Source of the DNA: Sympetrum striolatum
Lineage: Eukaryota; Arthropoda; Insecta; Odonata; Libellulidae
Length of the DNA stretch: 64,000 nt
NCBI GenBank assembly: GCA_947579665.1
Contig: OX388346.1
Span: forward strand, 86,244,615 to 86,308,614
Direction: 5' to 3'
Below are positions 55,501-64,000 of the stretch, one piece after another. The position numbers were made by a program, and so were the translations under genes. The notes under the pieces were generated by a model, which searched no databases, had not been told where the DNA came from, and saw only the letters and a list, made by a program, of their open reading frames with translations. Positions within the stretch are counted from its first letter, which is position 1; every line of letters starts with the position of its first letter.

Positions 55501-58500
55501 AATTTCTTGGGAATCATTCCTTGTTTTAGACAATTACTGAATAATTGTGCTAAAACATTAGCAATCTCTGTTCCACCAGCTTTCAGATACTCCGCCCACA
55601 CCCCTTCTGCTCCTCCTGCTTTCCCATTCTTCATCTGCTTCATCACCACCATTACGTCTTCTGGGAGAATTGAGAGGAGATTTTGTGAGCTTTGGCTTTC
55701 CTCTTTGGTGTTTCCCATCTTCTTGTATAGGTTGCCAAAGTATTCTGCTTCAGTCCTTAATATTGCTGGTCTGTTATACGTTGTTGTGCCATCTCCCCTC
55801 TGTAAGGCTGAAATCTGTTTCTTACCTATTGCTAGGCGTCCTCTGGCCCTCTTTATGCTCTTTAACCTCTTGCACAAACTTTTCATTAAAATTCCTCATG
55901 TCTTCCTTGATTGCTACACTGATGCACTATGCAAAACTCAGCATATTCAATGTTATCTCTTGGAGTGTCTGAATTCTTCAGTTCCTTCTGTCATTTCATA
56001 ATTTGCCAGGTTCAATCACTAAACTTCTTATCCTTAGGTTTTCTTGGCATGTTTGCTTCTTCCTCTGCCGCTTTCTTCACGACTTCCATAACTTTGGTTT
56101 CAAGTTCTTCCTCTTGAAGTGCTGAGAATCTATTTCTTAGTTCCAGCTGAAACTCCTTCTTGTTATCTGATAGTTTACTGATATTTAGCCCATCCTTCCT
56201 GCAAGAAACAAACTTCTACCGAAACATAAGACCCTTAATTTAAAGCAAAATGCAGTAAGGCTTATAACAGACTCAGTGCATATGAGATATTCTGCATATC
56301 AAATGTTTCCTCTGTTCATCAAATATCAAGACAAAAAGTTCACAATAGTAAAAACTAAAACATCATTATTTCAAATTCAACATTTGTGCACTTACTACAC
56401 TAATAGTTTAGAGAATATTATTAGAGCATTATGAATAAAACGAGTTCCAAAATTAAACTGAAAAGTGGTCATAATCAATACAAGAAAACATTGAATATGT
56501 GATTAGAACATTATTTAAATTATATACATATGTAATTCAAAGTAGCAATGCATGCTTGAACAAGTAAATATCTTTGGATAATGCTGCCCAAGCAACGTGT
56601 AAAATTTTCGTGCAACTGTGATTCAAATGTAAAATAAATTCATGCATTATTTTTACCTTTGGAACTACAGAATGCAGCTTTGAAGCAGCACCACTCATGG
56701 AATATTACACCAATGGCATGCAGCAGTTATCTACCAAAATACAAGATTACATCATTTATTACATTTACTACTAATTAAAGAAGAAATGTTCAAATATAGC
56801 TCTTAACAGATAGCAGAAAATAAAAAATCTGAAAGTGAACATTATGAATAAAATTATATCAATCAGACAGTAAATATCCTGTATATTAAAAAAGGTTATA
56901 AACTTAGGTAAGTACACATTGAGAAGAGATAACAGTAAACAAAGCAGAAAATGCAAAAGACAGTGAAAGGCATTTAACACACTCTTCCTAATTTACCTGA
57001 AAAGAATACAAGATGAAATACTTTCTATGATTGGTTCAACATTCTCTATGAACTTGACACAGAAACTTAGCACAGCATTTAGAAGCAAAAGCAAGTTAGA
57101 TTACACGAGTAAAATCAAGTACTTCCTGTCTTACAAAATGTTTATATTACCAATTGTCGTGTTCATTCTGGAATTGGACTAAGTCTAAAAATTGCCATAA
57201 TGTGCAACATAACCAATAAAAAAAGCCCAGCTTAATTTTCAGAATAATATTTGATGGTAAAGACTTCAGTTCCTTCTTAAAAACATATCAGTCTTACAAT
57301 TTGCAGTTCTCATACTTGAAATCCTACATTTATTTACTAAAATTTCCCTACAGACCTTATAAGCCAAATGCTATAGGATAAAAACCTACAAAATTTCTAT
57401 TTGCAAAACTTCTGACAAAATTAGAATCCCAACATTATTTATGTTGCAAATGTGTTCTCTTCCGTCAGTTGTCATTCCCTCCATTATCAAGTTGGGATGA
57501 CTTTCTGAATTGACTCTTCAAATAGCAGCTGCCACACACACTGCCAGTCAGAGACACCTGCAAAATTCCTAACGTTTCCTTTGGCAGTGGGTTCCTGCTT
57601 CTTAAAATACTTTGCATACTGAGAATAGCACTTTCCCACTGTTAAATTCATTGTGGCAAATCTCGTGACATATTTATCATTAGGTCGTTTTATTCAATTT
57701 TTAGGATTACAAGTTTTTACATATTATTCATTAACAAGGAAAAAGTTATTGCCTGCAAAACATTTAATTTTCTTTGAATGATTCCAAATGTCCAATGGAA
57801 GATTCTTTTCTTCTAATTTTTAAAATACTCCTCTCAAGCTTAATAAAGATAGACAAGAAAACTCTTTAAGTGAAAATAATTACCAGGTCTCTTCACTTTT
57901 ACTCCAACAAAATAAATATAAACAAGAAAGAAGAAACCTTCATACGAGAGAACCATTTTCACATCCAAACCTCTGTAAATGATAAAGCCTCAACAAGCCA
58001 GAGTGTCTTTGAGAAAATGCAACACACTCTGCAGGTGTTCACAGGTCACATGGAGGATTTTTTCTGAAAGGAGTCAGGTTTGCATTTGTATAAAAAGACA
58101 TATTAGTCAACAATCTCAGGGTGAGGTGTACTATGTTCTCAGGATGTCTAAACAAACAATTATGGCACTCTTGCTGAAAGATAAAATTCAAGTTTTGATT
58201 ACAAACGAGGTTGGGAAGTTGCAAAGTTTAATGGTTTCCTTGATCAAGGCAGCATGTTAGCTTTGAAGCAGCCTTATGACAACTTGAGAAATTGAACACA
58301 GATTTCTTTGTCTTTCCACAACATCTCGGCTGCATCAATAGATTAAACTTGAGATATATTCAAATCTTTATTTTTATGAAAGTCGTGTACAATTTTCTCT
58401 CCTATAAGATATTGAGTGAGTTCGCTTTGCCATTGCTCACATTTGATAATATTATGAAAGATAAATATTTCATGAAGTTCAAACAGCTTTGAGGGACAGT

Positions 58501-61500
58501 AATAGGAACCAAGCTGTTGAATTTACAAAGGACAAGAAGAGCCTTATAATAGGATGGATTGAACAAATCATCAATAAAAACATAGGTTAAACCAGGATTA
58601 ATGTAAACCTCTACTAGTTGGAGAAGATACAACTTAATCTCTATAAGTGAGAAACCATTGTCAGCTAGAAAAAAGTTGAGGTTCTCTCCTTTATTCAAGT
58701 ACTCAAGCAATAATATCACAACAACAAACATTGCTCATCAAAATAAGCAAATTAAGAATATAAATGGATATTAATGATTAACATCATAAACAAAGGCTTT
58801 GAGAAAGCAGTGCACAGAAGAATGATGCATACATGATCTCACAAGCAAAACAATTTAAAAACAAAAATATAATTTTATTAGGGATCCCCTATTTTTCTCT
58901 GATTCATCTTCACTCAGTTTGGATGAATCAATGAAATTGAATTTAAATACCTTAGAACTAAAGGAATTCAAATTATTAAATTATTATTAAAAAGGAATTT
59001 TAAAATATTGGCAGATAAATTAAACTTCCCAACAAAAATGTTAAGCTTGCAAAGAAACAGAAAGATGATAGCAAAAACTATCCAATTCCATTAACTGTCA
59101 TATTAAAATAAAAAATTATTATAAAACTGTAAAATATTACAGAAATACCATAAAAGAAGTCACTTGAGGATAATTATTTTCAAATTTTAGCTTACATCTC
59201 AGAAAAATCAAATTCTTTCTTCTCTAATTGTTATTGCCTTATCACTTGCCTTTTTTATTACTAGTTATGGTAATTGGTTGTATGCAGCAGCTAGTTGATT
59301 GTTTAGGAGTCGAGCCTGCTCTCCAAGGAAGCCTTAGATATCCAACAGGCAAACGCAATATGGCTGTAAGATGTTCCTCAACCCATATAGCAGCATGGCG
59401 CGGCCAATCCATATGGCAAAATAATGGCATGGTTGCCAAACAAACATAAGGAAACATTCCTGCAATGAAAGAGAATCGTATTAAAGATTCTAATTGATTT
59501 TTTGTGAGGCAGAAACACCAAGCTGACACTGGGCCCATATCAAACTGACGTCAACCCAACACTAAACAGGCTCTAGCTGACATTGGCCTGACGATAGGAC
59601 AACATCGGTAACTGAAGTCGATCTGACACATAGCCAACATTAAACGATATTGGCTTGCCGTTTGGCCATATCAAAACACTACCTTCAAAGCTACTGCAGA
59701 AACAATTTTTCTGATTTGAAAAAGTTTCATGTTCAGTTTAAACAAAGCATTCTTTTTACAAGAGATTTTAGTATGGTGCCCTCCAAAAGAAAGTAGGTAA
59801 TGTAATTTTCTTCGATACCTCAAAAGAGATCTAATTGTATTCACAGTAAACAAATTTCCAATCATATTATGAACTTTAATTACAATATATTATATACTAA
59901 GGATGCATTAGGTAAACATTATATGAATAAAAATAGAAGGAGCTTAATAGGTCCTATTTTACAAACACTACAATGGGATATAATTTCTTCAAAGATGATT
60001 TTCATGGGAGAAAGCTGCTAGAATTTTTAAAATCAAGTCAGGTGAACGTTAAGGAGCAGATTATGAAAAGAGCAGAGATGAGCCTACCTAGGACAAAAAC
60101 CTTAAAAAGTAAAATATCATAACTTAATTACCTATAGTGAACATTCTGGAATTCATGAGATGGAATGAAGCACAGAAGAACATGGCAACAGGTCGAGTGA
60201 CATCAAAGAAAAGCCAAAAGCTTATGGTAAGATCTAGCAGGAAGCCGCATACATGAACTATCCAAAAATCAATTTGCTCAGCTGACAGAAATGGTCTGAA
60301 AATTGAAATATTTCTTAATAAAATCTACATAATCAAGATATACTTTTAAATGTGTATTTATTTATTTGTAAACAATACAAAATCTAAGTGGATGGATTTG
60401 CGAGTCACCGGTTCGAAAACTTCTGAAAAACAATCTTCCATATCCATGCAAAAACAATACTCTGTGCAGTGAAAGTATGACATTTTAATGTCATTGTCTT
60501 GGAGGAGCAAGTCTCTTGGAGGATATATTAAATTTCATTTTCATTGTGATTTTTCTGGTTAAGAAAATAATCAGGGAATAATTCCAGATATTTGGAACTT
60601 AAATTTACTTTTTCACATTTTTAAAAACAACTTTCCAATAGTTAAATAGATTTAGGTAAAATTTAGAATTTTCTAGCGACACGAAAAATTTTCAAAATAG
60701 GCCTAATGCCACCAGAGGATATGCTAAAACGCATTTTCCTTTGGAATTTAATTTCTCAAAAGGATTAAATATACATACATAAACATTTATAACATATCTG
60801 ACAAAAATGCCACAGGTTTTAGAAAACTGAGCTACTTTTCAGTTTATCAAATTCATTGCAAAATAAAAATTAATATTCTATTTTGCTTACATAAATTTTA
60901 ATAAACTCTATGCTGCAACAGGGTCAGAAAGGCAAGGTAGGTCTAAACGTTAAAGCAAAGGGAACCCTGTGATAAAACTACATTGCGGCGTCATGAAAAA
61001 GGTGTGTATGATCTGAAGCTATGATTCCTGAGTAGCTAAAGGTGACCTCAATTAAACTTACCTGAAAGGTTCAAAAACCCAATGATAAGAGATGTTGGTC
61101 ATTGAGTAACCACCTAACCATTCTGAATCAAATTTTTTTAGACCAGCAACAAAGTAGAGAATGAAGAACTGGAACCGTAAGATTGTGTAATTCCACAGTG
61201 GTATGTGGGCATTTTTAGGGATTCTATTCCTGAAGCCATCCACAGACCTGAAAATTTTAAACATTCTGTAGAAATGTCACCGACTAAATGTGAAGCGTAT
61301 ACAGTTCAATATTCCATCCATTATTGTATTGATAATGCATGCATATTCACCAGAAATAATGTGCATGAGATCCCAGCAATAGAATGGAAACCAGACCATA
61401 CAAATAGGAATGATTATTCCACGCTGACTTGTCGAGCAAAAGGATATACCAGTATGGAATTATGAAAGCCACGCAGCTCAAACGAAATCTAAGACCAAGC

Positions 61501-62289
61501 ATAATACCAAAGGCACCTATAAAAGGATAGGTTTTGCATAAATTCTACGGTGATATAACAGCAAAAGTAATAATTAACTATTGAATATCACAAAATGATA
61601 AATCATCTAACACAACCAGGCATTGGAAAAACATTCCCAACCTTTTATAGGCTGAGAAAAGAATAAACAGGGGCATCAGAATAAATATTCTGTTCCATGA
61701 ACTCACCAATCCACATAACAAGGTAAACAAGACACATCCATTCCAAAGGAAGAGGTTTCAAGAAGTTAAATAAAGGAAAACGGCATTCGTTTGGATCTCC
61801 CCATTTCACATCTGCATCAGCAAGTCCCCTCTCTTCGGGGATATCTAAAACCATCAACAGACCTAGGTGGAGAAATATTAAGTAAAGTTAAACAATAAGT
61901 ATAGAAAAGGAAAGTAAATAATTAAGGGTCAGCCCTAATGTGAAGATGATATCTAAAGAAAGTCATTTATTAGTATAAATGACCAAATCTGTCGACGCAC
62001 CTTAAAACCAACACTGCTATTAGTATAAATTATCATAGGAATCAAAATATTTACCAAACAATGCCCTAACGACTCCCAAACACGCCGGATCAGAGGGACG
62101 GAATAATAACCTCACAAAGCTATCCCAACTTGTAAGATCAGCCCACTTAAAACCAAAGTAGCGTTCGAAAGAATCAAGTTTATCTTCGGAGTTCTGCCTC
62201 GACGAGTTCGTATTTTTCTTGGATTTCCATTTAGCAGTGGATCGTTCATTGCTACCATCTCCAGCTGATGTAGCTTTTTGCCTCTGCAT
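49070..62289 (-). CDS. GGCX: GGCX, vitamin K-dependent gamma-glutamyl carboxylase (10 coding exons)
   Basis: Endoplasmic-reticulum membrane enzyme. It converts glutamate to gamma-carboxyglutamate in secreted or membrane proteins, coupled to oxidation of vitamin K hydroquinone. Ten exons join in phase to about 746 aa (human 758). After a hydrophilic, basic N-terminus (1-55), the multi-pass membrane part contains [37 protein letters not shown] (H166, matching human H160) and [13 protein letters not shown] (K224, matching the catalytic-base lysine 218). The luminal part has [25 protein letters not shown] and [12 protein letters not shown]. Cysteines 105 and 477 match the human C99-C450 disulfide. 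Several N-glycosylation sequons follow (NLT, NVT, NVT, NIT). The C-terminal tail is shorter than in vertebrates. The start is supported by an in-frame TAA nine codons upstream. No disabling change was seen. Confidence 0.97.
49687..50098 (-). CDS. GGCX: GGCX coding exon 9
   Basis: Residues 457-593 plus one base. [19 protein letters not shown] (C477), then [20 protein letters not shown] and [20 protein letters not shown]. It ends VADFPG. This is the luminal domain just after the membrane part. Acceptor TTAAAG, donor GTAAAT. Confidence 0.96.
50099..51806 (-). other. GGCX intron 8 (1.7 kb)
   Basis: Non-coding. The central part (51025-51630) looks like a TIR-bounded non-autonomous element. The rest has nothing recognisable. 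Confidence 0.6.
51025..51630. mobile_element. CCGTAT-ended element (possible)
   Basis: The right end reversed begins TTCCGTATATGCCAGCATGT and the left end begins TATACCGACGTATAAATCAA. Inside both are phrases such as GGGTCCACTTATATGCC and GGGGTCGACTTACACGCC. The ends pair imperfectly. It may be a distant relative of the elements at 37 and 43 kb. Confidence 0.42.
51807..51938 (-). CDS. GGCX: GGCX coding exon 8
   Basis: Residues 413-456. [20 protein letters not shown] is nearly invariant in carboxylases, followed by a strand-rich stretch ending HFLDPD. Donor GTAAGT, phase 0. Confidence 0.96.
52080..52198 (-). CDS. GGCX: GGCX coding exon 7
   Basis: Residues 373-412. A short polar link ([10 protein letters not shown]), then [20 protein letters not shown] and [10 protein letters not shown], the last membrane helix of the family. 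Acceptor TTGACAG, donor AAG|GTAAAA, phase 0. Confidence 0.94.
52817..53342. mobile_element. Harbinger-like MITE
   Basis: 526 bp with inverted ends sharing GTACACAAATTA[C/T]GTAA, flanked on both sides by TAA (52814-52816 and 53343-53345), the 3-bp target typical of PIF/Harbinger. GC-rich streaks (GGGGGGG) inside. No coding remnant. Confidence 0.68.
53779..53976. repeat. tandem duplication with inverted flank
   Basis: 53779-53850 is repeated at 53871-53943 with a few changes (ATGCAAATAGGAATTTAAA...AACTTTTGCC). In addition 53858-53876 (CTCATTCAAGATTTATGCA) recurs as its exact complement at 53958-53976. Confidence 0.75.
54177..56175 (-). mobile_element. RTE-like LINE, inactive
   Basis: The minus strand encodes reverse-transcriptase pieces in order: [40 protein letters not shown]-like sequence, [30 protein letters not shown] (the catalytic FADD box) and [17 protein letters not shown]. 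The 3' end is marked by a (TGA)n tract at 54179-54195, as in RTE elements. Stops and frameshifts interrupt the frame. The endonuclease is missing, so the copy is 5'-truncated. It lies in GGCX intron 6, in the gene's orientation. Confidence 0.88.
54179..54195. repeat. (ATC)n tract, LINE 3' tail
   Basis: The short ATC repeat sits exactly where the 3' end of the minus-strand LINE is expected and probably arose with its integration. Confidence 0.7.
59250..59459 (-). CDS. GGCX: GGCX coding exon 6 (GC donor)
   Basis: Residues 303-372 plus one base. [20 protein letters not shown] matches human [20 protein letters not shown]. The frame reaches a stop soon after AAAAAAG|GCAAGT. Using this GC donor joins it in phase to exon 7, whereas no suitable GT donor is seen. 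Confidence 0.92.
59460..60131 (-). other. GGCX intron 5
   Basis: Non-coding. The stretch 59540-59670 repeats TTGGC/TGACATTGGC-like words in both orientations and may be a worn minisatellite. Nothing else was recognised. Confidence 0.5.
60132..60295 (-). CDS. GGCX: GGCX coding exon 5
   Basis: Residues 248-302 plus one base. [20 protein letters not shown], then [20 protein letters not shown] and NSRMFTIG. These are membrane helices matching human DLSAGFLLFFDVSR and FHCMNSQLFSIG. Acceptor TTTTCAG, donor GTAATT. Confidence 0.95.
60296..61061 (-). other. GGCX intron 4
   Basis: 766 bp of AT-rich intron. I see nothing in it beyond splice signals. Confidence 0.6.
61062..61247 (-). CDS. GGCX: GGCX coding exon 4 (catalytic lysine)
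   Basis: Residues 186-247 plus two bases. [52 protein letters not shown]. The double lysine includes the residue equivalent to the proposed catalytic base. Donor GTAAGT. Confidence 0.96.
61351..61516 (-). CDS. GGCX: GGCX coding exon 3
   Basis: Residues 131-185 plus two bases, about two membrane helices, with [20 protein letters not shown] containing the histidine equivalent to human H160. Acceptor TTTATAG, donor GTGAAT. No single long ORF covers it, but phase and homology are clear. Confidence 0.95.
61707..61862 (-). CDS. GGCX: GGCX coding exon 2
   Basis: Residues 79-130 plus one base. [30 protein letters not shown] (with C105) and a membrane helix ([10 protein letters not shown]). Donor GTGAGT. 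Confidence 0.95.
62055..62289 (-). CDS. GGCX: GGCX coding exon 1
   Basis: Residues 1-78 plus one base. It has a Lys/Ser/Asn-rich cytosolic N-terminus, then [20 protein letters not shown] and [16 protein letters not shown], the conserved beginning of the family. The donor is GTAAAT, phase 1. Confidence 0.95.
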
Positions 62290-62445
62290 TTTAATCCCAC
62301 GGAGCGTATCTGTTTAAGAAGAATCGAACTAACAGCAATTCCAAAGCCCGAAGAAAATCTTTAAAATACGTAAGGTTTCAAGACAAGACAACTGAGAAGA
62401 CCAGAGAAGACTGATCGTGTTCAAAGTACACTTGTCTCCCTTCGC

Positions 62446-62459
62446 GTTGCTATAGCAAC
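62446..62459. promoter_or_regulatory. RFX X-box-like palindrome upstream of GGCX
   Basis: GTTGCTATAGCAAC is a perfect 14-bp palindrome and fits the RFX-factor X-box consensus (GTNRCC-spacer-RGYAAC class). It is about 157 nt upstream of the GGCX start codon, a usual distance for functional X-boxes. X-boxes commonly drive ciliary genes. Whether this one acts on GGCX or on an unseen divergent gene cannot be told here. Confidence 0.5.
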
Positions 62460-63586
62460 TGGTACGCATTTATGATGTCGGCAGTGTTGCCATATTCAGC
62501 GATTTTTTACAGCTGATCTCTATCCAACTCTTTTAAGTTTTTCTGACATTCAGGGTTTTTTAAGGGAATGATAGCATCATTATTTGCTTGAAAATGTTAA
62601 TGGCTGTTAATGCGGTATGGTGCAATTCAGTAACATTCTTAAAGTCATTTAAGTTACTGCGGAAATTCATCTGTCTCCGCTCAACTGGTAAATAGAAAGT
62701 GACTGAATATGCATTAGTATGCATATGGCATCCCATTTTTGGATTATCTCCAACCCTGATGGACAATCTAGTTCAGTTATAACTCAGAGATATGATTCGT
62801 GAGCTTCTTGTCTAGGCAAGAAATATTGTATCAGTTCGTATGAAGTTCGCATTCAGGAATTGGAAGTTGGAATTTTCGAAAACCTTTTTTACTTTCTCCT
62901 TTTACGTAGTATAAAGAAAGTATTATATTCTCAAAAAAATTCTACCTCCAGATTTTAACGGAAATCGATGATTTGGGGCCCATATATATAGTTCGATTTC
63001 GGTATTTCCCCGAACATGTCTGTCGCTGTGGCAAAAAAGTTTGTCCGATCATTTCCAAAATTCATATTTAGTATTTTTCTTGGGTAAATTTCAAGAAGAG
63101 TCTAAATCTAGTGGGAAAAAATATAAAACGCAAACTGGACTCTTCTAGAAATTTATAAATTTTATATAAAATTAAATATAAAACGGTATACCGTTGTTGT
63201 TTATCCAGAAATGGAAGTTTTTCATACATATCTCTGTCAGAATGCAATGTAGGTATATACAATTACATACAAAAGCTATAGATAATGTACATTACTACAA
63301 CGTTGTAGTAACAAAAGTACCTACGTACTTTTGTTTGAAACATGGTCTCCGGACGCCATTCTTGTACCTCGGTCACTTTTATCGAGATATGTCAGCAACT
63401 GCGTCAGGTAGTTACTCACTATAATTTTTATCATAAACTGCAATGTTTGAAGTATCATCCCTGAAAATTTCATTGAAATCGGGGTATTTCAAGTGTGAAA
63501 AAAAATAAAACGTAAACACCGTGAAACGGGAAAATTACCACATTTTTCTGTAACACTCATTGTTTTGGAATTATTTATATATTAAT

Positions 63587-63838
63587 CAGGTACGGATCTA
63601 GAAAAAAATTTTGGGGGGGGTCCGATCGAAAAATTTAAAAATAGAAGATATTCCGGCTTTCACAAAACGTGACGCTAAAATTGTGTTAGACAAACTCGAA
63701 TTTTTTCGCTAGTGATTGCTTATTAAATTGTGTTTTATTTGCGTTATTCGAGTTTCATTTTCGAAAAATAGGCACAAGTGATATTTCGGGGGGGGGGGGG
63801 TCCGGACCCCTAGGACCACCCCCCTGAATCCGTCCCTG
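63587..63838. mobile_element. hAT-type MITE with exact 8-bp target duplication
   Basis: 252 bp with ends CAGGTACGGATCTAG and, reversed, CAGGGACGGATTCAG. It is flanked by identical 8-mers atattaat (63579-63586 and 63839-63846). Internal G runs lie near both ends. No coding capacity. The exact duplication suggests a fairly recent insertion. Confidence 0.88.
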
Positions 63839-64000
63839 ATATTAATATATATATTTATATATTTTTTCCTTCTGTTTTCAATAAATATACAGAAAGTCAT
63901 GTTGGCCACATTAGAATTTTCCGTTTTTTTCCTCTTGAAATTATAATTTTGCTCGGCATTGTTAAGTTTCAATAGTATTAACGCAATGATGATGGCAAAT

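Larger units (their letters stand above)
52199..59249 (-). other. GGCX intron 6 (7.1 kb)
   Basis: The GC-AG intron. It contains a Harbinger-like MITE (52817-53342), a local duplication (53779-53976) and an RTE-like LINE (54177-56175). 56200-59240 is AT-rich with only short chance frames. Confidence 0.7.
62290..64000. other. GGCX upstream region
   Basis: Contains the GGCX 5' UTR and a promoter candidate with an X-box-like palindrome. Repeat-looking sequence follows at about 62880-63540 (it has an ACTTTCT...AGAAAGT motif and long AT runs), then a hAT-type MITE at 63587-63838. No second gene is supported. Confidence 0.55.

Noticed and set aside
55474..56001. 175-codon plus-strand frame, the longest in the window
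   Set aside because: It is the antisense shadow of the RTE-like LINE, whose minus strand carries recognisable reverse-transcriptase blocks.
57979..58260. 93-codon plus-strand frame in GGCX intron 6
   Set aside because: Composition and length are compatible with chance, and no motif was recognised.

Overview
The window comes from an AT-rich animal nuclear genome with long introns and many decayed transposons. The transposon mix (RTE-like and CR1-like LINE remnants, tRNA-derived SINEs, hAT-type and other small terminal-inverted-repeat elements) points to an arthropod, probably an insect with a medium or large genome. That placement is an inference. There are no bacterial, organellar or viral genes. 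Nearly all long open reading frames are chance frames, antisense shadows or transposon debris.

Two complete protein-coding genes could be rebuilt exon by exon. Both lie on the minus strand, in tandem. (1) MELK, maternal embryonic leucine zipper kinase, runs from the start codon at 46101 to the stop at 3554. It has 13 coding exons over 42.5 kb and encodes about 664 aa, with kinase, UBA-like and C-terminal KA1 domains. All splice phases agree. One intron is 17.9 kb. (2) GGCX, vitamin K-dependent gamma-glutamyl carboxylase, runs from the start at 62289 to the stop at 49070. It has 10 coding exons and encodes about 746 aa. Intron 6 appears to use a GC donor. The two genes are unrelated in function (cell-cycle/cell-fate kinase versus ER-membrane carboxylase). 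Their coding regions are about 3 kb apart.

Layout: 1-3553 is 3' flank, with a candidate MELK poly(A) signal and a dispersed repeat. 3554-46101 is MELK, whose introns carry hAT-type MITEs (11.5 and 17.0 kb), foldback repeats (5.6, 6.7, 8.1, 21.3 and 28.8 kb), LINE remnants (22.7, 35-36.8, 40.6-42.1 and 44 kb), SINEs (27.8, 38.0 and 43.8 kb) and two members of a CCGTAT-ended element family. 46102-49069 is intergenic and holds the MELK promoter and a 51-bp foldback insertion with an 8-bp target duplication. 49070-62289 is GGCX, whose introns hold a Harbinger-like MITE (52.8 kb), an RTE-like LINE (54.2-56.2 kb) and local duplications. 62290-64000 is the GGCX upstream region, with a perfect palindromic RFX X-box-like site and a hAT-type MITE with an exact 8-bp target duplication.

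I found no convincing novel multi-gene system. The observations most worth checking are the X-box upstream of GGCX, the GC-AG intron, the LINE fragment that keeps a zinc-finger ORF1 and endonuclease but no visible reverse transcriptase, the 51-bp foldback insertion, and the change in third-position base use along MELK.
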